Positions 8,968 to 12,957 of a DNA stretch of 12,957 bases are shown here, piece after piece; positions within the stretch are counted from its first letter, which is position 1, and each line of letters starts with the position of its first letter. The notes beneath the pieces were generated by a model, which saw nothing but the letters and a program-made list of their open reading frames with translations, did not search any database and had not been told where the DNA came from. Made by a program: the position numbers and the translations under genes. Source of the DNA: SM23-73-3 sp965369445 (GTDB taxonomy: Bacteria > Zixibacteria > MSB-5A5 > SM1-73); contig CBDUQU010000084.1 of assembly GCA_965369445.1 (NCBI GenBank), forward strand, positions 1-12,957. Direction: 5' to 3'.

Positions 8968-9088
8968 AGCAAGCACGAACGTCGCAAAGATGATTCTGAT
9001 GAAATAACGAAAAAAGAAGGTTAGTGCATCGGAAGCACATAACGACAGTTCGGACTAAATACTCTAACGAGGAAAGGAGGGATGAGAA

Positions 9089-9250
9089 ATGCTGAAGAAG
9101 CTGAGAAACCTTTTCAAAGACGAAAAGGGACAGGATATGATTGAGTATGCTCTTCTGGCCTCTTTCATATCGATCGTGGCGATAGCCGTAATCATGCTTA
9201 TTTCAACACCCCTTATAGCTATATATCAAGCTATAGTGAATGCTTTGTAG
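9089..9250 (+). CDS. flp: Flp-family type IVb pilin 2
   Basis: A 53-residue near-duplicate of pilin 1 with the same G14|Q processing site and Glu/Tyr at mature +5/+6. It differs only by Ala39Ser and Leu45Ile, both in the C-terminal half of the hydrophobic helix. These come from three base changes with no silent change among 162 bases. The ribosome binding site AAAGGAGG is preserved. The two subunits could be mixed in one filament or used in different amounts; this is inference. A 12-bp hairpin follows 52 bases after the stop codon. Confidence 0.93.
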   Translation: MLKKLRNLFKDEKGQDMIEYALLASFISIVAIAVIMLISTPLIAIYQAIVNAL

Positions 9251-9302
9251 TGGATGCTTTAAGTGGTTGATATCGCCTGCAAAAGGTTAAAGTGATTCGA
9301 CT

Positions 9303-9341
9303 GGGAAGGAGTGCTTTTGAAATCACCTCGCACTTCTTCCC
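9303..9341 (+). promoter_or_regulatory. Hairpin between pilin 2 and tadV
   Basis: A 12-bp stem (9303-9314 with 9330-9341; one G-T pair) around a 15-base loop. No T-run follows, so it is less a full terminator than a possible mRNA-stabilising or processing hairpin at the 3' end of the pilin message. It ends 21 bases before the tadV start codon. Confidence 0.6.
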
Positions 9342-9362
9342 ACGAACAAACGGGATAATAAG

Positions 9363-9899
9363 GTGAATCTTTCATTTAACACAAATGGTCCGATTCTTGT
9401 CGTGATAATAGGATTGGTCTTGCTCGCTATGTATTCGGATCTTCGCTGGCGTAAGATACCGAACTGTCTTACTCTTCCGGCTATTGCCCTGGGGTTCCTG
9501 CTGAACTTCCTGGGCAATAGCTGGAACGGGCTAATTTTTGCCTTCTTTGGTGTTTTGCTGGGAATGGGCCTATTGATGTTGCCTTATCTTTTGGGCGGTA
9601 TGGGAGGAGGAGACGTCAAATTCATGGGAGCTTTGGGTGCGCTTTTGGGAAGTTATGCCATTCTGAATGTATTTCTCTATACCACTTTGGTTGGCGGAGC
9701 AGTTGCAATCGTAGTGGCAATTGCCAATAAGAGTTTGGGCGAGACATTTAAAAAGATGTGGCTCCTTTTGAAATGCATTTTTCTTTTCCGGGCACCTTTG
9801 GCCGGGGCGGGTCTTTTCACAAAGAGCATAGCCATACCGTATGGATTAGCTATAGGCACTGGAACTTTGCTGTATCTGGTCGCGGGTAAGATTTTGTAG
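9363..9899 (+). CDS. tadV: Prepilin peptidase of the Tad pilus (TadV/CpaA)
   Basis: A 178-residue inner-membrane A24-family aspartic peptidase that cleaves the leader peptides of Flp pilins and TadE-type pseudopilins. The two catalytic aspartates are in YSDLRWRKIPN (Asp26) and in GGGDVKF (Asp84), with multiple transmembrane segments around them. It lacks the N-terminal methylase domain of PilD-type enzymes, as is typical for the TadV/CpaA type. The start is a GTG at 9363 with only a weak AAGG site, which fits lower expression than the pilins. It begins the machinery part of the operon; tadE starts nine bases after its stop codon. Confidence 0.92.
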   Translation: MNLSFNTNGPILVVIIGLVLLAMYSDLRWRKIPNCLTLPAIALGFLLNFLGNSWNGLIFAFFGVLLGMGLLMLPYLLGGMGGGDVKFMGALGALLGSYAILNVFLYTTLVGGAVAIVVAIANKSLGETFKKMWLLLKCIFLFRAPLAGAGLFTKSIAIPYGLAIGTGTLLYLVAGKIL

Positions 9900-9908
9900 G
9901 AGGTTACT

Positions 9909-10313
9909 TTGAATCCGAAAATAAAAAAGCTTTTCTTGAAAAATAGAGGTGGTCAATCCTTAATCGAATTCGCCGTGCTTCTGCCGATACTACTGATGGT
10001 GATATTCGGTATAACCGAGTTCGGCAGAGCCATTATGGTAAAGAACGTTTTGCACACCGCTGCCCGGGAGGGGGCCAGATTAGCCGCGGTCTCCTCTGTC
10101 GGCGATAGCCTCTCAGTAAAGGCTAGGGTTGCACAGGTCTTGGAGGCGGCGAGCATTGATGTTTATCAGATATCAATAATAACTGATGCTGGTGCAAAGA
10201 CCGTGGAGGTTGAAGTCACCACAGATTTCGAGGTGCTCAGCGGCGGGATACTTGATCCATTCATGGGGATGTTTGAACTGAAAGGCAAAACGGTAATGAG
10301 GTTAGAAGGATGA
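9909..10313 (+). CDS. tadE: TadE-like minor pilin
   Basis: A 134-residue TadE-family protein. The N-terminus has a basic stretch then RGG|QSLIEFAVLLPILL, a prepilin-peptidase site with Glu at mature +5 and one transmembrane helix, followed by the typical FGRAIMVKNVLHTAAREGAR segment and a periplasmic beta-rich part. It is likely processed by TadV and needed for Flp pilus assembly. The TTG start at 9909 is supported by AGGAGG (9898-9903), which overlaps the tadV stop codon, so the two genes are translationally linked. Confidence 0.9.
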   Translation: MNPKIKKLFLKNRGGQSLIEFAVLLPILLMVIFGITEFGRAIMVKNVLHTAAREGARLAAVSSVGDSLSVKARVAQVLEAASIDVYQISIITDAGAKTVEVEVTTDFEVLSGGILDPFMGMFELKGKTVMRLEG

Positions 10314-10314
10314 A

Positions 10315-10355
10315 CCGGGTGTGGGGTGATTCTGTGGAAATGTCCCCAGTCCCGG
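10315..10355 (+). repeat. Intra-operon hairpin between tadE and cpaB
   Basis: Arms CCGGG + TGGGG (10315-10319, 10322-10326) pair with CCCCA + CCCGG (10344-10348, 10351-10355), with a 2x2 internal loop and a 17-base end loop. It lies in the 114-base gap between tadE and cpaB and has no T-run. Confidence 0.45.
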
Positions 10356-10427
10356 GCCACCCACCCAAGTAGAAACCGGAGGCAGACTTCAACGGGCTTT
10401 TCTCCAAGTTGAGGAGGTGACTGATCG

Positions 10428-11279
10428 ATGAAAAAAGTGGCAATTTTTATAGTTATCATTCTGGCCATCGCTTTTGCGGCCGTTGCCAGCGGGCTGACCT
10501 ACATGTATCTCAAGGCTGAGTCAGCGGAGAGGGGTCTGGAGGTGGAACCGGTGGTGGTGGCAACCAAGGACCTAACCTTCGGAGAGATCTTGGAACCGAA
10601 GGACATGAAGGTGGCCATGTTTCCCCGGGGAAACATTCCCAAGGGCTCATATGCTGTCGAGGACAGTCTGTTGGGTCAGGTCACCAAGGTGTTCCTGATG
10701 GAGAACGAGCCGATCTTAGATTCCAAACTCTCCTCCAAGGGTGGAGGATTGTCGCTCTTAATCGAACCGAGCAAAAGGGCCTCATCCATCGAGGTGGATA
10801 AGGTCTCCGGTGTCTCGGGTTTCATCCTTCCCGGAGACAGAGTGGACGTTATACTAACGGTCAAGCGGCCGGGAAGTTCGGCCGACGCCATTGCCAAAAC
10901 TATCCTGCAAAATATCGAGGTCTTGGCGGCAGGAGAAAAGACCCAGCAGAAGGGCAACAAGGTCATTACCGTTCAGGCGGTTACCCTTCTGGTAGAGCCG
11001 GAAGGCGCTCAGGACCTGGCTCTCGCTACAAGTGAGGGGAAACTCCATTTAGCTTTGAGAAACCCCACGGATGATGAGATTGTAGCCGTTGACCCGGTGA
11101 GCAAGACCGGAATACTGAAAGGGAAGACGAAACAGCAACCCAAGCCCAGAATCGTTTACAGAGATCGAATAAAAGAGGTGATAAGGGTGCCGAAGACTGA
11201 TTCTGTGATAATGATCAAGGGGACCGAGAAGAAAAAGGAAGCCCCGGCCATGACAGAAAAGGAAGAGGAAAATAAGTAA
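10428..11279 (+). CDS. cpaB: Flp pilus assembly protein CpaB/RcpC
   Basis: A 283-residue periplasmic protein anchored by one N-terminal membrane segment (about residues 4-26). Residues about 41-102 form an SAF domain (VVVATKDLTFGEIL...IPKGSY), and the central part has the family motif GFILPGDRVDVILTVK followed by the CpaB/RcpC beta-rich region. The last 20 residues are a highly charged Lys/Glu tail. The family works with the secretin CpaC/RcpA to form the Tad outer-membrane channel. The ATG at 10428 has GAGGAGGTGA (10411-10420) as a strong ribosome binding site. The gene lies directly upstream of the secretin gene, the usual Tad order. Confidence 0.92.
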   Translation: MKKVAIFIVIILAIAFAAVASGLTYMYLKAESAERGLEVEPVVVATKDLTFGEILEPKDMKVAMFPRGNIPKGSYAVEDSLLGQVTKVFLMENEPILDSKLSSKGGGLSLLIEPSKRASSIEVDKVSGVSGFILPGDRVDVILTVKRPGSSADAIAKTILQNIEVLAAGEKTQQKGNKVITVQAVTLLVEPEGAQDLALATSEGKLHLALRNPTDDEIVAVDPVSKTGILKGKTKQQPKPRIVYRDRIKEVIRVPKTDSVIMIKGTEKKKEAPAMTEKEEENK

Positions 11280-11333
11280 AACCTGTGGAACTGGAGAGTC
11301 GCTTAAGAGTGACCCATTGAAAGGAGACGAAAA

Positions 11334-12506
11334 TTGGAAAAGGGAGCTAAAATTGGAATCGGGGGATTTTTAGTTTTAGCCATATTGCTCTTCGCATTTG
11401 GGCCTTTCATCTCTTCCTCGCAAGCTGACAATCAGCTTCTGAGGGTTATGAAGGGAAAATCCATAGTCCTGTCCTATCCGGAGAAGATCCAGACAGTCTC
11501 TCTGGCTAATGAGGATATCGCCGATGTGGTCACCGTAACTCCGACCGAGCTGGTAGTAATCGGCAAGGAGGTGGGCATTACCACCCTGATCGTTTGGGGC
11601 CAATCCAAAGGGCACACCGTATATGACGTGAAGGTAGAGCGTGACGTCTCCGGTCAGCAGGTGATCTTGGAGGTGCAGGTGGCTGAGGTGAACAGGACCG
11701 CCTTAGAAGAGTATGGGCTTGATTTCCTGATGGTGGATCAGGATCCCAGCCACATAAAGAGAGGTGACAAGATATTGGGAACCTATGCCGGTCAGGTGAC
11801 CAGTCCCGACCCGAATAGTCGGGACCTGTTTGCGCAGGACGGAATCACCGGTGTGATCAAGTGGCTCGGAGACAAAAGACAATTTTCCACCGTCATTAAG
11901 GCCATGCAGCAGAAAGGAGACCTGAGGCTTCTGGCCAATCCCAAACTTCTCTGTTTGAGCGGCGAGGAAGCCAGTTTTTTGGTCGGCGGGGAGATTCCGG
12001 TTCCCATTGCTCAGACGGTGACGTCAGGCGGGGCTCCCTCTGTCAGCATTGTCTGGAAGGAATACGGGGTTAGATTGGATTTCCTGCCGACCGTGGTCGA
12101 CACCAACCTGATCAACTTGAAGATTTCACCGGAGGTGTCAAGCTTAGACTGGACCAATGCGGTCTCGCTCGCGGGGTGGGACGTACCGGCCCTCCGCTCG
12201 CGGAAGGCAGATGCAACCGTAGAGCTCAACTCCGGGCAGTCAGTGGTCCTGGGAGGTTTACTGGCCACGGAGGAGGTAAAGACGGTTAAGAGGGTTCCCA
12301 TCCTGGGACACATCCCTTTACTCAGCTTTTTCTTCTCCAAAAAGGAGACTACAAAGTCCGAGACCGAGCTTCTGATCGTGGTCTCGCCGAGAATCATCAC
12401 CTCGGTGGCCGAGGAGACGATCCCTCCCCTCCCCGGGGTAGAGCAAGAGGGCCAGGATAAGGAAGAGGAAAAGACAGAAGAGATTAAAATTAAAGAGGAA
12501 GGATAG
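11334..12506 (+). CDS. cpaC: Tad pilus secretin CpaC/RcpA
   Basis: A 390-residue secretin that forms the outer-membrane pore for the Flp pilus. Residues 1-32 are a signal peptide ending near SSSQA. About 33-105 is the pilus-secretin N-terminal domain (LLRVMKGKSIVLSYPEKI, then VVIGKEVGITTLIVWG). About 107-360 is the secretin domain, with VPILGHIPLLSFFF near 320 and ETELLIVVSPRII. The C-terminus is a Glu/Lys-rich tail. It is shorter than many CpaC proteins. The TTG start at 11334 is chosen because GAAAGGAGA lies upstream and a complete signal peptide follows; the next in-frame Met lies inside the mature domain. Confidence 0.93.
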   Translation: MEKGAKIGIGGFLVLAILLFAFGPFISSSQADNQLLRVMKGKSIVLSYPEKIQTVSLANEDIADVVTVTPTELVVIGKEVGITTLIVWGQSKGHTVYDVKVERDVSGQQVILEVQVAEVNRTALEEYGLDFLMVDQDPSHIKRGDKILGTYAGQVTSPDPNSRDLFAQDGITGVIKWLGDKRQFSTVIKAMQQKGDLRLLANPKLLCLSGEEASFLVGGEIPVPIAQTVTSGGAPSVSIVWKEYGVRLDFLPTVVDTNLINLKISPEVSSLDWTNAVSLAGWDVPALRSRKADATVELNSGQSVVLGGLLATEEVKTVKRVPILGHIPLLSFFFSKKETTKSETELLIVVSPRIITSVAEETIPPLPGVEQEGQDKEEEKTEEIKIKEEG

Positions 12507-12518
12507 GAGGAACCGGTC

Positions 12519-12957
12519 ATGAGGTCATTAAAGAAGATTCTGAAGGATGAAAAGGGGACCTCGGTGATAATGGTTGCCGGCGCCATTGTGGTGATCTTCG
12601 GCTTTGCGGTGGTGGCCATCGATCTCTCTATGATGCAGTTGGCCAAGACTCAACTCCAGAACGCTGCGGATGCTGCGGTATTGGCTGGAGCAATGGCCTA
12701 TGCCGATAAGGGGGGCAGTCAAGCGGAAAATGAGGCAGCAGCCACTGCGGAGGCAATAAGGATAGCCGGTCTCAATGAGGCAGTTCAGGATACCTTGCAA
12801 CGACCTGTGGTCATAGATGAAAGTGATGTCGAGTTCCCTGGAGATACGATGATCACCGTTACCACTCACCGCACCAAAGATACGGGCGACCCTATTACTC
12901 TCTTTTTTCTAAAGGTGTTGGATCCAGTACTTGGAAATGAGGGAGAGATGACAGCAA
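12519..12957 (+). CDS. TadG-like pilus assembly protein (3'-truncated)
   Basis: The frame is open to the window end (146 codons visible). The protein starts MRSLKKILKDEKGTSVIMV, followed by one hydrophobic helix and the segment QLQNAADAAVLAGA, the hallmark of the TadE/TadG-like N-terminal family. The rest would be a periplasmic domain that continues past the edge. A Gly followed by Thr (KGTSVIM) instead of a clear prepilin site with Glu at +5 suggests it is not processed like TadE. AGGAGG (12505-12510) overlaps the cpaC stop codon, so it is the next gene of the same operon. Confidence 0.85.
   Translation, partial: MRSLKKILKDEKGTSVIMVAGAIVVIFGFAVVAIDLSMMQLAKTQLQNAADAAVLAGAMAYADKGGSQAENEAAATAEAIRIAGLNEAVQDTLQRPVVIDESDVEFPGDTMITVTTHRTKDTGDPITLFFLKVLDPVLGNEGEMTA

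Larger units (their letters stand above)
8877..9289 (+). repeat. Tandem leader-plus-pilin cassette, copy 2
   Basis: Direct repeat of 8417-8835. The leader differs by four substitutions over the first 110 or so bases plus the divergent patch. The pilin gene differs at three bases only. No separate strong promoter is visible, so copy 2 may be co-transcribed with copy 1. Confidence 0.9.

Noticed and set aside
10310..10372. 20-residue open frame whose ATG overlaps the tadE stop codon
   Set aside because: Too short, lies in the hairpin and lacks any family resemblance.

Overview
The window comes from a Gram-negative-type bacterium. It carries an MsbA-like lipid exporter, a lipoprotein with a clear lipobox, and a Tad/Flp pilus locus with an outer-membrane secretin. 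Base composition looks moderate. Intergenic DNA is rich in small palindromes of the kind common in uncultured candidate phyla (FCB-like or Omnitrophota-like lineages). I cannot name the taxon, and this lineage hint is inference. Every supported gene lies on the + strand.

Left part (1-2360): the 3' part of an MsbA-type ABC transporter, then about 440 bases of palindromic repeats and a short heptamer repeat, then a Mut7-C-type RNase/PIN-like protein with a zinc ribbon, followed by a likely terminator. Middle (2320-5400): a promoter, a complete pyruvate, phosphate dikinase with an unusual 84-residue lysine-rich N-terminal tail, and a strong rho-independent terminator. Next (5400-6790): a promoter-like site, a seven-unit heptamer repeat, tRNA-His(GTG) and a small single-domain asparaginase. 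A degenerate second copy of the 3' part of the tRNA follows, so the asparaginase sits between a tRNA and a decayed tRNA duplicate. Then come a promoter and a DUF4382 lipoprotein (6787-7572).

Right part (7573-12957): about 780 bases with no convincing gene lead to a strong promoter at 8352-8379 and a Tad pilus locus. It holds two tandem, nearly identical 53-residue Flp pilin genes, each preceded by the same leader of about 215 bases containing a 9-bp stem. A 12-bp hairpin separates pilin 2 from the machinery genes: tadV/cpaA (prepilin peptidase), tadE (minor pilin), cpaB/rcpC, cpaC/rcpA (secretin) and a tadG-like gene cut by the window edge. The ATPase (cpaF/tadA) and platform genes (tadB/tadC) are not in the window and probably lie downstream.

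How the pilus genes fit together: TadV would remove the leader peptides of the two Flp pilins and TadE. CpaB and CpaC would form the periplasmic and outer-membrane channel. The promoter, leaders and hairpin next to the pilin genes suggest that pilin is made in larger amounts than the machinery; this is inference.

The most unusual points are the lysine-rich tail on PPDK, the duplicated leader-plus-pilin cassette whose coding differences are all amino-acid-changing, and the tRNA-His duplication around the asparaginase gene. I found no CRISPR array, rRNA, transposase or integrase.
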